A stretch of 64,000 nucleotides of DNA from Staphylococcus cornubiensis (GTDB lineage: Bacteria > Bacillota > Bacilli > Staphylococcales > Staphylococcaceae), in the NCBI RefSeq assembly GCF_900183575.1, contig NZ_FXUZ01000009.1:1-64000 (forward strand), given 5' to 3'. Positions within the stretch are counted from its first letter, which is position 1. Every line of letters starts with the position of its first letter. The translations under genes and the position numbers were made by a program. A model generated the notes under the pieces. It saw only the letters and a program-made list of their open reading frames with translations. It made no database searches and was not told the origin of the DNA. Of this stretch, positions 47,853 through 56,969 are shown one piece after another.

Positions 47853-48305
47853 ATGATTGTAGCAGAACGTGAAGATTTAAAAAGATATGTGGGAGTGAAT
47901 CCACATTTGAGTAAAGTGATTGATTTTCTAGAGCAAACGGATTTGGCAACGCTTGAGTTAGGGAAAGTGGACATTGATGGCGACAATGTGTTTGCGAATT
48001 GTATGTCATATGTAGCAGATGGTGTTCCAGGCCAACAGTTTGAAAATCATCAAAAGTACATCGATATTCATTTAGTGTTAGAACATGCAGAAAAAATTGC
48101 GGTAACATCCCCAAAATTTGCAGAACAGACAGCTGACTATGATGAAACGGATGACTTTGCATTGTTTAAAGGGGAACAGTATCAACTCATTGAGATGACA
48201 CCGACGAATTTGTTAATTACTTTTGAAGAAGATTTGCATCAACCGAAAATTGGTCATGATGACAAACCGGTGAAAAAGCTCGTATTTAAAGTACTGAATG
48301 CATAG
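47853..48305 (+). CDS. YhcH/YjgK/YiaL family protein, probable N-acetylneuraminate anomerase (NanQ-like)
   Basis: The 150-residue cupin-like beta-sandwich protein carries the conserved FENHQKYIDIHLVLEHAEKI segment with its metal-binding histidines. E. coli YhcH/NanQ speeds interconversion of sialic-acid anomers, feeding the lyase. Position between a sialic transporter and an oxidoreductase supports the same role. The ATG at 47853 has AGGAGAGG at 8-base spacing. Confidence 0.85.
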   Translation: MIVAEREDLKRYVGVNPHLSKVIDFLEQTDLATLELGKVDIDGDNVFANCMSYVADGVPGQQFENHQKYIDIHLVLEHAEKIAVTSPKFAEQTADYDETDDFALFKGEQYQLIEMTPTNLLITFEEDLHQPKIGHDDKPVKKLVFKVLNA

Positions 48306-48343
48306 AATTGAAGTTACAAAATAGAGTGAAAGAAGGAAAAACA

Positions 48344-49456
48344 ATGGTGAAATATGGCATTGTTGGTGCGGGTTACTTTGGGGCAGATTTGGCGCGTTCA
48401 CTCGTGAAAATTGATGGTGCGCATGTCACAGCGATATATGACCCGGCACATGGCGAAACGATTGCGACAGAGCTTGGTGCGGATAACTGCGAGTGTCTTG
48501 ACGCACTGGTGTCTCGCGAGGATGTCGATTGTGTCATTGTTGCGTCACCGAGTCATTTGCATCGTGAACCCGTCATCAAAGCGGCTGAACACGGCAAACA
48601 CGTCTTTTGTGAGAAGCCGATTGCGTTAAATTACGAAGACTGTCAAGCGATGGTCGCAGCATGTGAAGAAAATCAAGTATTGTTTATGGCGGGCCACATT
48701 ATGAATTTCTTCAATGGGGTTCATCGTGCGAAAGAACTGATTATGCAAGGTAAAATAGGAAAAGTCCTCTTTTGTCATGCAGCCAGAACAGGTTGGGAAG
48801 AACCACAGCCGACTGTCTCCTGGAAGAAATTGCGTAATCAGTCGGGGGGACATTTGTATCATCATATTCATGAACTGGATTGCATTCAATTTTTGATGGG
48901 AGGACTTCCTGAAAAAGTAACGATGGTAGGCGGCAATGTATATCATCAGGGTGAACAATTCGGTGATGAAGATGATATGTTGCTGATTCAGTTAGAATAC
49001 GCAGATCAACGTTATGCAGTATTAGAATATGGCAATGCGTTTCGTTGGGGAGAACACTATGTCCTCATTGAAGGGACATTAGGCGCCATTAAATTAGACT
49101 TATATCACACTGCAGGGACATTGCGTGTCAAAGGTGAAGGTGAATCCCATTTCTTAATTCATGAAACACAACAAGAAGATGATGAACGGACAGCGATTTA
49201 TACCGGACGTGGTATGGATGGCGCAATTGCCTATGGTCAACCTGGTGTGAGAACGCCGCAGTGGTTACAAACGTGTATAGATAAAGAAATGGCTTATCTT
49301 CATCACTTAATGCAGGGCGGTACAGTAGAGGAAGATTATGTGAAGCTGACGAATGGTATCGCAGCGCTTGAATCGATTGCGACAGCGGATGCGTGCACGT
49401 TATCACTGAAAGAAGATCGCAAAGTGAACCTGTCTGAAATTGTATCAGCAAAATAA
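48344..49456 (+). CDS. Gfo/Idh/MocA-family oxidoreductase, possible NanOx
   Basis: The 370-residue NAD(P)-dependent enzyme has the N-terminal Rossmann motif YGIVGAGYFGADLARSL and the EKP motif CEKPIALNY (about residues 95-103), then a C-terminal alpha/beta domain with HHIHELD. In sialic-acid loci, enzymes of this family (E. coli YjhC, R. gnavus NanOx) convert 2,7-anhydro-Neu5Ac to Neu5Ac. That role is likely here but not proven by motif. It is last in the cluster. Confidence 0.8.
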   Translation: MVKYGIVGAGYFGADLARSLVKIDGAHVTAIYDPAHGETIATELGADNCECLDALVSREDVDCVIVASPSHLHREPVIKAAEHGKHVFCEKPIALNYEDCQAMVAACEENQVLFMAGHIMNFFNGVHRAKELIMQGKIGKVLFCHAARTGWEEPQPTVSWKKLRNQSGGHLYHHIHELDCIQFLMGGLPEKVTMVGGNVYHQGEQFGDEDDMLLIQLEYADQRYAVLEYGNAFRWGEHYVLIEGTLGAIKLDLYHTAGTLRVKGEGESHFLIHETQQEDDERTAIYTGRGMDGAIAYGQPGVRTPQWLQTCIDKEMAYLHHLMQGGTVEEDYVKLTNGIAALESIATADACTLSLKEDRKVNLSEIVSAK

Positions 49457-49533
49457 TCCGTAGAGGTTTGAGGTTTATCAACCTTAATTGATTTTATATT
49501 TCTATATTTTGATTTTCGTCTATCGTAGGAGAG

Positions 49534-49579
49534 GGGGCTGGGAAACGCAATGTGACCTGGTCCCTTTACTACGATTTGT
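49534..49579. repeat. Dispersed hairpin repeat, copy 3
   Basis: GGGGCTGGGAAACGCAATG-ACCTGGTCCCTT-CTACGATTTG closely matches 440-482. It is flanked by TATCGTAGGAGAG, which pairs with the trailing CTACGAT. It marks the right border of the sialic-acid cluster, in the 295 bases between the oxidoreductase and ylmH. The rest of that gap shows no gene. Confidence 0.65.
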
Positions 49580-49751
49580 GTATGGAATTTGTTATCGTGT
49601 CGTGCTTTAAACTTCATTCAAAGCCATGTATACTGAACTTAATATGGTGTATACATTGCGTTTAGACATTCAATGCAACGCGAATGTGGAAATGAAATAG
49701 TATGTATGTTTTCATTGACGATGGAACATTGAGCAAATAAGGAGTTCAAAC

Positions 49752-50522
49752 ATGGATATTTATCAACATTTTAGACCTGAAGAGCATGAACAGATAGATT
49801 ATTTATTAGATAAAGTGCGTCAGGCTGAAGCGCAATATGCCCCTGTATTGACGCATTTTTTAGATCCACGAGGTCAATACATGTTGCAAGTCATCGTCGG
49901 AAGCTTCAATGACTTGCATGTGGCTTTTGATGGGGGACGTGATTCAGAAAGATGTCGTGCAGTCATTGCGCCAAGTTATTATGAACCGACACGTGAAGAC
50001 TTTGAGTTAACGTTAATCGAAATTGATTACCCAGCAAAGTTTGTTACACTACAACATCAACATGTACTAGGCACACTGATGTCACTTGGTATTGAACGCG
50101 AACAAGTCGGTGATATTATTGTAGCTGAGCGGATTCAATTTGTTTTGACAAAGCAACTTGAATCGTATATTATGTTAGAATTAACACGTATTAAAGGGGC
50201 TACAATTAAACTTAATGTTATCCCGTTTGAAGATATGATACAATCAGAAGAGTATTGGGAGACCCATGAAGCAACAGTGAGCGCAACGAGACTTGACGTT
50301 GTATTGAAGGAAATGATTCGTAAGTCACGAACGATTGCGAAGACACATATTCAACGTAAGCGTGTCAAGGTGAACCATACGCTCATTGAAGCGGCCGATT
50401 TCCAACTTGAAGCAGGAGACTTGTTGTCTATTCAAGGGTATGGCCGTGCTAAAATCACTGCTATTGGTGAGCGTACTAAGAAAGATAAATTAAGAATAAC
50501 CTATCAAACTTTATTTAAATAG
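49752..50522 (+). CDS. ylmH: S4-domain RNA-binding protein YlmH
   Basis: The 256-residue protein has an N-terminal YlmH domain and a C-terminal S4 RNA-binding domain (about 180-256; ATRLDVVLKEMIRKSR and IQRKRVKVNH). In Bacillus, YlmH acts in ribosome-associated quality control together with RqcH-type factors. AAGGAGTTC precedes the ATG. In other staphylococci it directly follows ylmG; the sialic-acid cluster separates them here. Confidence 0.93.
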   Translation: MDIYQHFRPEEHEQIDYLLDKVRQAEAQYAPVLTHFLDPRGQYMLQVIVGSFNDLHVAFDGGRDSERCRAVIAPSYYEPTREDFELTLIEIDYPAKFVTLQHQHVLGTLMSLGIEREQVGDIIVAERIQFVLTKQLESYIMLELTRIKGATIKLNVIPFEDMIQSEEYWETHEATVSATRLDVVLKEMIRKSRTIAKTHIQRKRVKVNHTLIEAADFQLEAGDLLSIQGYGRAKITAIGERTKKDKLRITYQTLFK

Positions 50523-50545
50523 TGTATGATGGAGGAGGGCAAGGA

Positions 50546-51145
50546 ATGGCTTTTACACCTAGCGAGATTAAAAATAAATCATTTACACGTATTAAAAATG
50601 GCTTTGAGCCAACAGAAGTTGAACAGTATTTGGAACAATTAAGCCATGAAATTGAGCGTTTAAAAGAAGATAAAAAGCAATTAGAAAAAGTGTTAGAAGA
50701 GCGTGATTCACATATTCAATCCTTCAAAGAGGTTGAAAAATCAGTCGGTGAAGCGATTGTCAGTGCCCAACGTGCTGCCGATGAAACAAAAGCAGCCGCA
50801 CAAAAAGAGCGAGATGCGATTATTCAAAAAGCACAAGCAGAAGCAAGTCAAATTGTGAATGACGGTTTAGAAAAGGCGCGTCGTTTATCATTCCAAACAG
50901 AAGATATGAAGCGTCAATCCAAAGTGTTCCGTTCACGTTTTAAAATGCTTCTAGAAGCTCAGCTCGACCTGTTGAAAAGTGACGACTGGGAATACTTGTT
51001 GAATTATGATTTAGATTCACAACAAGTGACAGAAGAAAACTTTCAACATTTAAATGAACAAGACATTACCGCAGAAGAAAAGCAACAAGCTGAACAAGCG
51101 AATACACAATCAAACGAAACAACACAAAACGAAACAGACAAGTAA
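50546..51145 (+). CDS. divIVA: Cell division initiation protein DivIVA
   Basis: The 199-residue coiled-coil protein binds curved membrane at division sites. The N-terminal lipid-binding domain (FTPSEIKNKSFTRIKNGFEPTEVEQYLEQL) contains the conserved basic/aromatic tip. Coiled coils cover about 30-75 and 90-150, followed by a Gln/Thr-rich disordered tail. GGAGGAGGG is 6 bases before ATG 50546. A ribosome binding site in the last codons of ylmH suggests near coupling. Confidence 0.95.
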   Translation: MAFTPSEIKNKSFTRIKNGFEPTEVEQYLEQLSHEIERLKEDKKQLEKVLEERDSHIQSFKEVEKSVGEAIVSAQRAADETKAAAQKERDAIIQKAQAEASQIVNDGLEKARRLSFQTEDMKRQSKVFRSRFKMLLEAQLDLLKSDDWEYLLNYDLDSQQVTEENFQHLNEQDITAEEKQQAEQANTQSNETTQNETDK

Positions 51146-51149
51146 ACGA

Positions 51150-51325
51150 GATAATCATCCATACAGCGAGTTAGGAAACGGTGAGAGCCTAACAGATGAC
51201 CTTATTTTATATCACTGTTTCGACATGAATATAACCATAATTAATGAGAGAACTCTAAGCTGAGTTAAGCAGGGTGGTACCGCGGCACGTCCGTCCCTGA
51301 ATATCTGAGCTTAGAGTTCTTTTTC
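51150..51325 (+). promoter_or_regulatory. T-box leader controlling ileS
   Basis: The T-box sequence GGGTGGTACCGCGG lies at 51272-51285. GAACTCTAAGCT (51250-51261) can pair with AGCTTAGAGTTC (51308-51319) before a T-run, forming the terminator. A candidate isoleucine specifier ATC is at 51211-51213, followed by A, the same layout as the TTC in the pheS leader. Uncharged tRNA-Ile would promote readthrough into ileS. Confidence 0.94.
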
Positions 51326-51347
51326 AGTTAAAGGAGTGTAGTTTAAA

Positions 51348-54095
51348 ATGGAATACAAAGATACGTTACTTATGCCAAAAACAAAATTCCCAATGCGCGG
51401 AGGACTTCCAACGAAGGAACCGCAAATTCAACAAGAGTGGAAAGAGAAAGATTTATATCGCAAAATGTTAGAAAAAAATGAAGGACAACCTTCTTTTATC
51501 TTGCATGATGGTCCACCATACGCAAACGGTAGCTTACATATGGGACATGCGTTGAATAAAATTTTAAAAGACTTTATCAACCGTTACAAAACGATGCAAG
51601 GTTTTTATACCCCTTATGTACCTGGTTGGGATACACACGGGTTACCGATTGAGCAAGCTTTAACGAAAAAAGGTGTTAAACGTAAAGAAATGACAACTGC
51701 TGAATTCCGTGATAAGTGTCAAGCTTTTGCGATGGAACAAATCGACATTCAGAAAAAAGACTTCCAACGTTTAGGGGTCAATGGTGATTTCGATAATCCA
51801 TACATCACATTAAAACCTGAGTATGAAGCAGCACAAATCCGCTTATTTGGTGAAATGGCAGATAAAGGCTTAATTTACAAAGGGAAGAAGCCGGTTTACT
51901 GGTCACCTTCAAGTGAATCATCATTAGCAGAAGCAGAAATCGAATATCACGATAAACGTTCAGCTTCGATTTATGTGGCATTTGACGTAAAAGACAGTAA
52001 AGGCATCGTTGCGGATGACGCGAAATTTATCATTTGGACAACAACACCTTGGACATTACCATCCAACGTTGCGATTACAGTACATCCTGAATTAACGTAC
52101 GTTCAAATGAATGTGGATGGCACACGTTATATTATCGCCGAAGCATTAGTTGATGAAGTGGCTGAACAATTAGGTTGGGACAAAGCAACAATCGTTCGTG
52201 AAAAAGATTTCAAAGGTTCAGAATTAGAATATATCGAAGCACAGCACCCATTTATCGATCGTATTTCACTCATCATCAATGGTGAGCACGTCACAACAGA
52301 TGCTGGTACAGGTTGTGTGCATACAGCGCCTGGACACGGTGAAGATGACTTTATCGTAGGTCAAAAATACGGTTTAGAGGTCATCAGCCCATTAGATGAT
52401 AAAGGGGTCTTCACAGCTGAAGGTGGTCCATTTGAAGGCATGTTTTACGATAAAGCCAACCAAGCTGTGACAGAATTGCTAACTGAAAAAGGTGCTTTAC
52501 TCAAACTAGACTTTATTACGCATAGTTATCCACATGATTGGCGTACGAAAAAACCAGTTATTTTCAGAGCGACACCACAATGGTTTGCGTCAATTTCTAA
52601 AGTCAGACAAGATATTTTAGACGCGATTGAAGATACAAAATTCAAAGTTGACTGGGGTAAAACACGTATTTACAACATGATTCGTGACCGTGGTGAATGG
52701 GTGATTTCACGTCAACGTGTATGGGGTGTTCCATTACCAGTATTCTACGCTGAAAATGGCGACATCATCATGACGAAAGAAACAGTTTACCATGTGGCAG
52801 ATTTATTCGAAAAACATGGCTCTAACGTTTGGTTCGAACGTGACGCAAAAGACTTATTACCAGAAGGCTTTACACATCCAGGTAGCCCGAACGGTGAATT
52901 TACAAAAGAGCAAGACATCATGGACGTTTGGTTCGACTCAGGTTCATCACATCGTGGCGTACTTGAAACACGTCCAGAGTTAAGTTTCCCAGCAGATATG
53001 TATCTTGAAGGTAGTGACCAATATCGTGGTTGGTTTAACTCATCTATTACGACATCAGTTGCAACACGCGGTCGTTCACCATATAAAATGTTATTGTCAC
53101 ACGGTTTCGTAATGGACGGAGAAGGTAAGAAAATGAGTAAATCGTTAGGTAACGTCATCGTGCCTGATACGATTGTGAAACAAAAAGGTGCAGACATTGC
53201 ACGTTTATGGGTGAGCTCAGTAGACTATCTTGCTGACGTGCGTATCTCGGATGAAATTTTAAAACAAGTGGCTGACGTTTACCGTAAAATCCGTAACACA
53301 TTACGTTTCTTACTAGGTAATATCAACGACTACAACCCAGCAACAGACCGTATTGCTGAAGCGGATTTATTAGAGGTCGATCGCTACATTTTAAACCGTT
53401 TACGCGAGTTCACAGCAAGCACGTTAGATCATTATGAGTCATTTGATTATTTAGATATTTATCAAGAAGTTCAAAACTTTATCAATGTTGAATTAAGTAA
53501 CTTCTATTTAGATTACGGTAAAGACATTCTGTATATTGAAGAAAAGAATGCGCATAAACGTCGCAGCATGCAAACGGTACTGTTCGAAATTCTTGTGAAC
53601 ATGACAAAATTACTTGCACCAATCATTCCACATACTGCAGAGGAAGTTTGGTCGCACATCGAACAAGTTGAAGAAGAAAGTGTCCATTTAACGAACATGC
53701 CTGCGAAAGAAGAAGTGGATCAAGCGTTAATCGAAAAATGGAACACATTTATGGCGTTACGTGATGATGTTAACCGTGCATTAGAAGCAGCAAGAAATGA
53801 AAAAGTTATCGGTAAATCTTTAGAAGCCAAAGTGAAAATCGGTAACAGTCCTTCGTTTGATACGCTTGCATTTTTAGAAGGCTTTAGCGATTTACATCAA
53901 TTGTTCATCGTATCTCAAGTTGAATTAGTTGAGGATGCACAAGGTGAAGCGTATCAACACGGCACAATCGAAATCGCACAAGCTGACGGTGAGAAATGTG
54001 CACGTTGTTGGAATTATAGTGAATCATTAGGTAGTGTTGGTGAATTAGTTGATTTATGTCCGCGCTGTCAAGAAGTGGTCAAAACGTTAGTTTAA
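51348..54095 (+). CDS. ileS: Isoleucyl-tRNA synthetase
   Basis: The 915-residue class I synthetase has the HIGH-type motif [16 protein letters not shown] (about 56-71), the editing (CP1) domain with [11 protein letters not shown] and [15 protein letters not shown], the KMSKS motif [10 protein letters not shown] (about 593-602), and a C-terminal zinc finger CARCWNY...CPRCQEVV. Length is as in S. aureus. No sign of a mupirocin-resistant second copy. AAAGGAG precedes the ATG. Confidence 0.98.
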   Translation: MEYKDTLLMPKTKFPMRGGLPTKEPQIQQEWKEKDLYRKMLEKNEGQPSFILHDGPPYANGSLHMGHALNKILKDFINRYKTMQGFYTPYVPGWDTHGLPIEQALTKKGVKRKEMTTAEFRDKCQAFAMEQIDIQKKDFQRLGVNGDFDNPYITLKPEYEAAQIRLFGEMADKGLIYKGKKPVYWSPSSESSLAEAEIEYHDKRSASIYVAFDVKDSKGIVADDAKFIIWTTTPWTLPSNVAITVHPELTYVQMNVDGTRYIIAEALVDEVAEQLGWDKATIVREKDFKGSELEYIEAQHPFIDRISLIINGEHVTTDAGTGCVHTAPGHGEDDFIVGQKYGLEVISPLDDKGVFTAEGGPFEGMFYDKANQAVTELLTEKGALLKLDFITHSYPHDWRTKKPVIFRATPQWFASISKVRQDILDAIEDTKFKVDWGKTRIYNMIRDRGEWVISRQRVWGVPLPVFYAENGDIIMTKETVYHVADLFEKHGSNVWFERDAKDLLPEGFTHPGSPNGEFTKEQDIMDVWFDSGSSHRGVLETRPELSFPADMYLEGSDQYRGWFNSSITTSVATRGRSPYKMLLSHGFVMDGEGKKMSKSLGNVIVPDTIVKQKGADIARLWVSSVDYLADVRISDEILKQVADVYRKIRNTLRFLLGNINDYNPATDRIAEADLLEVDRYILNRLREFTASTLDHYESFDYLDIYQEVQNFINVELSNFYLDYGKDILYIEEKNAHKRRSMQTVLFEILVNMTKLLAPIIPHTAEEVWSHIEQVEEESVHLTNMPAKEEVDQALIEKWNTFMALRDDVNRALEAARNEKVIGKSLEAKVKIGNSPSFDTLAFLEGFSDLHQLFIVSQVELVEDAQGEAYQHGTIEIAQADGEKCARCWNYSESLGSVGELVDLCPRCQEVVKTLV

Positions 54096-54116
54096 TAGAA
54101 TAGTGATGTATTGAAG

Positions 54117-54157
54117 AAGGCAATGTTGGCGCTTGAAAGTGCTGATGTTGCCTTTTT
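54117..54157 (+). terminator. Terminator after ileS
   Basis: AGGCAATGTTGGCGC (54119-54133) pairs imperfectly with GTGCTGATGTTGCCT (54139-54153), followed by TTTTT. Confidence 0.75.
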
Positions 54158-54188
54158 GTGTTTTTATGGAGAATACTTAACCCTAAGA

Positions 54189-54300
54189 TTGCAGAACCGT
54201 GCGGCGCTTTCCCAGGGCCTTGCCTCAACTAAATTTGGCTTCTTTCGAGTGTGCATTACAATCAAGCCAAATTTAGTTAAGGCAAGGCCCCTGGGAAAGG
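54189..54300. repeat. Palindromic dispersed repeat element, copy 2
   Basis: A 35-base left arm (54207-54241, CTTTCCCAGGG to TTTGGCTT) pairs with 54264-54299 with few mismatches. The loop is 22 bases. The left flank TTGCAGAACCGTGCGGCG matches the reverse complement of 8955-8976 (copy 1). It is much more symmetric than copy 1. No T-run follows, so a simple terminator role is unlikely. Confidence 0.82.
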
Positions 54301-54512
54301 GAGACTAAAGGGAAGTCATCGCAGTTAGAAGTATTGAAAAATTGGTTTATCAAGCTAGTTATTGTAACTACAAATGCTCCCGAAATGAGAAGAAAATTTC
54401 ACACTATGTAAAATTACAAATTACACTACTTTAATATGTCCTTTCTAAACTGTCCAATACTGTATTACTGACAATCCTACTATGTATTTCAAATGTAGTT
54501 ATCATGAAATAA
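54301..54512. other. AT-rich intergenic stretch before lspA
   Basis: I see no reading frame with a ribosome binding site and no strong stem. A promoter for lspA lies at its right end. Confidence 0.5.
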
Positions 54513-54542
54513 TTACATTGTTAAAATATATCGTGTTATAAT
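54513..54542 (+). promoter_or_regulatory. Probable promoter of lspA-rluD
   Basis: TTACAT (54513-54518) and a perfect TATAAT (54537-54542) are 18 bases apart. The lspA ATG follows 32 bases later. Confidence 0.6.
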
Positions 54543-54573
54543 GTAGCAGTGACTAACAGAAAGGACAAAAAGT

Positions 54574-55059
54574 ATGAAACAACAATATTACATCGGCCTA
54601 TCCGTTTTTATAGCCTTGATTATTTTAATAGGCGACCAACTTACAAAATTCATCATCCGTACGCAGATGTCGATTGGTGAATCTTTTGCGGTTATTCCAA
54701 AACTGTTATATATCACTTCTCATCGCAATAATGGGGCTGCTTGGGGTATACTAAGTGGGAAGATGACATTCTTCTACATTATTACGGTAGTTATTTTAGT
54801 TGCGCTCATTGTCTTTTTTATTAAAGAAGCGAAACATAATATGCTGATGCAAATTGCGATTAGTATGTTATTTTCTGGCGCATTAGGTAATTTTATTGAT
54901 CGTGTAAGTAGCGGTGAAGTGGTAGACTTTATAGATACCGTCATTTTCGGTTATGATTTCCCTATTTTTAATATTGCAGATGCGAGTTTGACAATAGGTG
55001 TAATCTTATTGATCATTGTATTGTTAAAAGATCAGAATCAAAAAGGTAAGGTGTCGTAA
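54574..55059 (+). CDS. lspA: Lipoprotein signal peptidase (signal peptidase II)
   Basis: The 161-residue aspartyl protease in the membrane removes signal peptides from diacylglyceryl-modified prolipoproteins. Four transmembrane helices are evident. Family boxes: GDQLTKFIIR, NNGAAWGIL, GALGNFIDRV (catalytic Asp) and FNIADASLTIG (second catalytic Asp). GAAAGGAC precedes the ATG. The stop overlaps the rluD ATG (TAATG). Confidence 0.97.
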   Translation: MKQQYYIGLSVFIALIILIGDQLTKFIIRTQMSIGESFAVIPKLLYITSHRNNGAAWGILSGKMTFFYIITVVILVALIVFFIKEAKHNMLMQIAISMLFSGALGNFIDRVSSGEVVDFIDTVIFGYDFPIFNIADASLTIGVILLIIVLLKDQNQKGKVS

Positions 55060-55976
55060 TGGAAAAACATATATTTAATATTGAAGACTCAGCGCATCAT
55101 TTACAGCGTATTGATAAGATTTTGCCTGAGTTCAATTCGGAATGGTCGCGTAGTCAGTTGCAAGAATGGATTAAAGAAGGTTTAATTGAAGTCAATGGGA
55201 AAGCGGTCAAATCTAACTATAAATTAAAGTTAGGTGATCGCATCGAAATCACTGAAAAAGAAGTTGTGGAAGCGGATATTCAACCGGAAGACCTAAATTT
55301 AGATATTTACTATGAAGATGACGACGTAGCGATTGTCTATAAACCTAAAGGCATGGTCGTTCACCCATCACCAGGTCATTATACAGGGACACTCGTGAAT
55401 GGTTTAATGTACCAAATCAAAAACTTATCAGGCATCAATGGTGAAATTCGTCCAGGTATCGTGCATCGTATTGATAAAGATACATCAGGGTTACTCATGG
55501 TCGCTAAAAATGACGTTGCGCATCGTAGTTTAGTTGAACAATTGATGGCGAAAACAGTGAAAAGAAAGTATATTGCGTTAGTTCATGGTCATATTCCACA
55601 TGAATTTGGAACGATTGAGGCACCAATTGGACGAAATAAAAACGATCGTCAATCTATGGCTGTCGTTGATGACGGTAAAGAAGCTGTGACGCATTTTAAT
55701 GTCATCGAAACATTTAAAAACCATACACTTGTTGAATGTGAACTAGAGACTGGACGTACACACCAAATTCGTGTGCATATGAAGTATATCGGTTATCCGC
55801 TTGTTGGAGATCCGAAATATGGTCCTAAAAAGACATTAGATATTGGTGGTCAAGCTTTACATGCAGGGTTAATCGGTTTTGAACATCCCAAAACAGGTGA
55901 ATACATTGAACGTACTGCACCACTTCCTGCTGAATTCGAAGCTGTCATTGAACAAGTGCGTAAGGAAGAAATTTAA
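55059..55976 (+). CDS. rluD: RluD-family 23S rRNA pseudouridine synthase
   Basis: The 305-residue enzyme has an N-terminal S4 RNA-binding domain (about 13-75; WSRSQLQEWIKEGLIEVNG) and a pseudouridine synthase domain. The catalytic aspartate lies in HRIDKDTSGLLMVAKN (about 133-148), and GRTHQIRVHMKYIGYPLVGDPKYG is the second signature. RluD of E. coli modifies helix 69; exact sites here are inferred. Coupled to lspA, as in S. aureus. Confidence 0.9.
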   Translation: MEKHIFNIEDSAHHLQRIDKILPEFNSEWSRSQLQEWIKEGLIEVNGKAVKSNYKLKLGDRIEITEKEVVEADIQPEDLNLDIYYEDDDVAIVYKPKGMVVHPSPGHYTGTLVNGLMYQIKNLSGINGEIRPGIVHRIDKDTSGLLMVAKNDVAHRSLVEQLMAKTVKRKYIALVHGHIPHEFGTIEAPIGRNKNDRQSMAVVDDGKEAVTHFNVIETFKNHTLVECELETGRTHQIRVHMKYIGYPLVGDPKYGPKKTLDIGGQALHAGLIGFEHPKTGEYIERTAPLPAEFEAVIEQVRKEEI

Positions 55977-56014
55977 TCCGATTAAAAGTTTTTCAAAGAT
56001 ATACCAGATTTGCT

Positions 56015-56043
56015 TTGACTTTTGGTGGCAAAAACGTTACCAT
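56015..56043 (+). promoter_or_regulatory. Promoter of the pyr operon
   Basis: TTGACT (56015-56020) and TACCAT (56038-56043) are separated by 17 bases, directly upstream of the pyrR leader. Confidence 0.65.
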
Positions 56044-56076
56044 AAGAACAAGTAAAAAACGAATAAAAACTGAATC

Positions 56077-56251
56077 GTCTTTAAGAGGGAGTCCCGTGAG
56101 GCTCAAAAGACATGATATCAATGATTCAATTTAGTTAACGATCATCCAGATACCGCGTAATACGTACGAGAGACGTAATGGTACAGTTGATGAGAGTGTT
56201 AAATATAAATTGGGAAAAACTCATGTCTCCTTGAAGGCATGAGTTTTTTTA
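56077..56251 (+). promoter_or_regulatory. PyrR-responsive attenuator, pyrR leader
   Basis: AGTCCCGTGAGGCT (56090-56103) matches the PyrR binding-loop pattern AGUCCnGnGAGGCU. A terminator follows: AAAACTCATG (56216-56225) pairs with CATGAGTTTT (56239-56248), with a T-run. A second loop-like sequence, TACGTACGAGAGACGTAATGG, lies at 56161-56181 and resembles the one in the pyrP leader. UMP-bound PyrR would stabilise the terminator form. Confidence 0.85.
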
Positions 56252-56268
56252 CGTAAGGAGTGAAATGA

Positions 56269-56793
56269 TTGGCTGAACGTGTTGTATTAGATGAAGCAGC
56301 TATCAAACGAACAGTAACACGCATCGCTCATGAAATATTAGAATACAATAAAGGCACAGAAAACCTTGTATTGCTCGGTATTAAAACGCGTGGCGAATAT
56401 TTAGCACAACGTATTCAACAAAAGATTCAACAAATTGAAGAGGTGCAAGTGCCAACCGGAGCCATCGATATTACAAGTTTTAGAGATGATATCGATTCTC
56501 GTCAACAGCAAGATGTGCCTGGCTTTGACATCGACACAGACTTGAATCATCAAGTGGTTGTTATCGTGGATGATGTGCTTTACACAGGACGTACCGTGCG
56601 TGCTTCACTTGATGCGATTTTGTTACATGCGAGACCGAAAAAGATTGGTTTAGCGACACTCGTGGATCGTGGTCACCGAGAGTTACCGATTCGCGCAGAT
56701 TTCGTCGGGAAAAATATTCCAACCTCGCATGAAGAATCTGTCAATGTTTACTTAGAAGAAATAGACGATCGCAATGCGGTTGTCATCACATAA
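56269..56793 (+). CDS. pyrR: PyrR bifunctional regulator/uracil phosphoribosyltransferase
   Basis: The 174-residue protein binds pyr mRNA attenuators when UMP is high and has weak uracil phosphoribosyltransferase activity. The PRPP-binding motif is [20 protein letters not shown] (about 94-113). [14 protein letters not shown] and [11 protein letters not shown] are also conserved. The start is TTG, 8 bases after AAGGAG. It controls the leaders on both sides of itself. Confidence 0.96.
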   Translation: MAERVVLDEAAIKRTVTRIAHEILEYNKGTENLVLLGIKTRGEYLAQRIQQKIQQIEEVQVPTGAIDITSFRDDIDSRQQQDVPGFDIDTDLNHQVVVIVDDVLYTGRTVRASLDAILLHARPKKIGLATLVDRGHRELPIRADFVGKNIPTSHEESVNVYLEEIDDRNAVVIT

Positions 56794-56799
56794 TAACAC

Positions 56800-56950
56800 C
56801 TTTTAATTCAGTACGAGAGACTGACAAAGGTATAATTGCAAACAGAATGAATGATGTACGATGCTGCCGCTAATGATGGTCGGCGTATATGTGCAAATCT
56901 GTTTGGAATCACCTCAGTCTCTTACCTTAATCGGTGAAGAGACTTTTTTT
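56800..56950 (+). promoter_or_regulatory. PyrR-responsive attenuator, pyrR-pyrP gap
   Basis: CAGTACGAGAGACTGACAAAGG (split here as CAGTACGAGAGACTG plus ACAAAGG, 56809-56830) is a PyrR-loop candidate. A terminator follows: AGTCTCTTACC (56918-56928) pairs with GGTGAAGAGACT (56933-56944), then TTTTTT. The layout repeats that of the pyrR leader. Confidence 0.82.
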
Positions 56951-56969
56951 ATGCGAAAGGAAGAAGACA

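Noticed and set aside
51348..54095. Mupirocin-resistant type of ileS
   Set aside because: Length, T-box control and location all match the native chromosomal enzyme.
54111..54308. 65-codon plus-strand reading frame after ileS
   Set aside because: It runs through the ileS terminator and the palindromic repeat and has no ribosome binding site.
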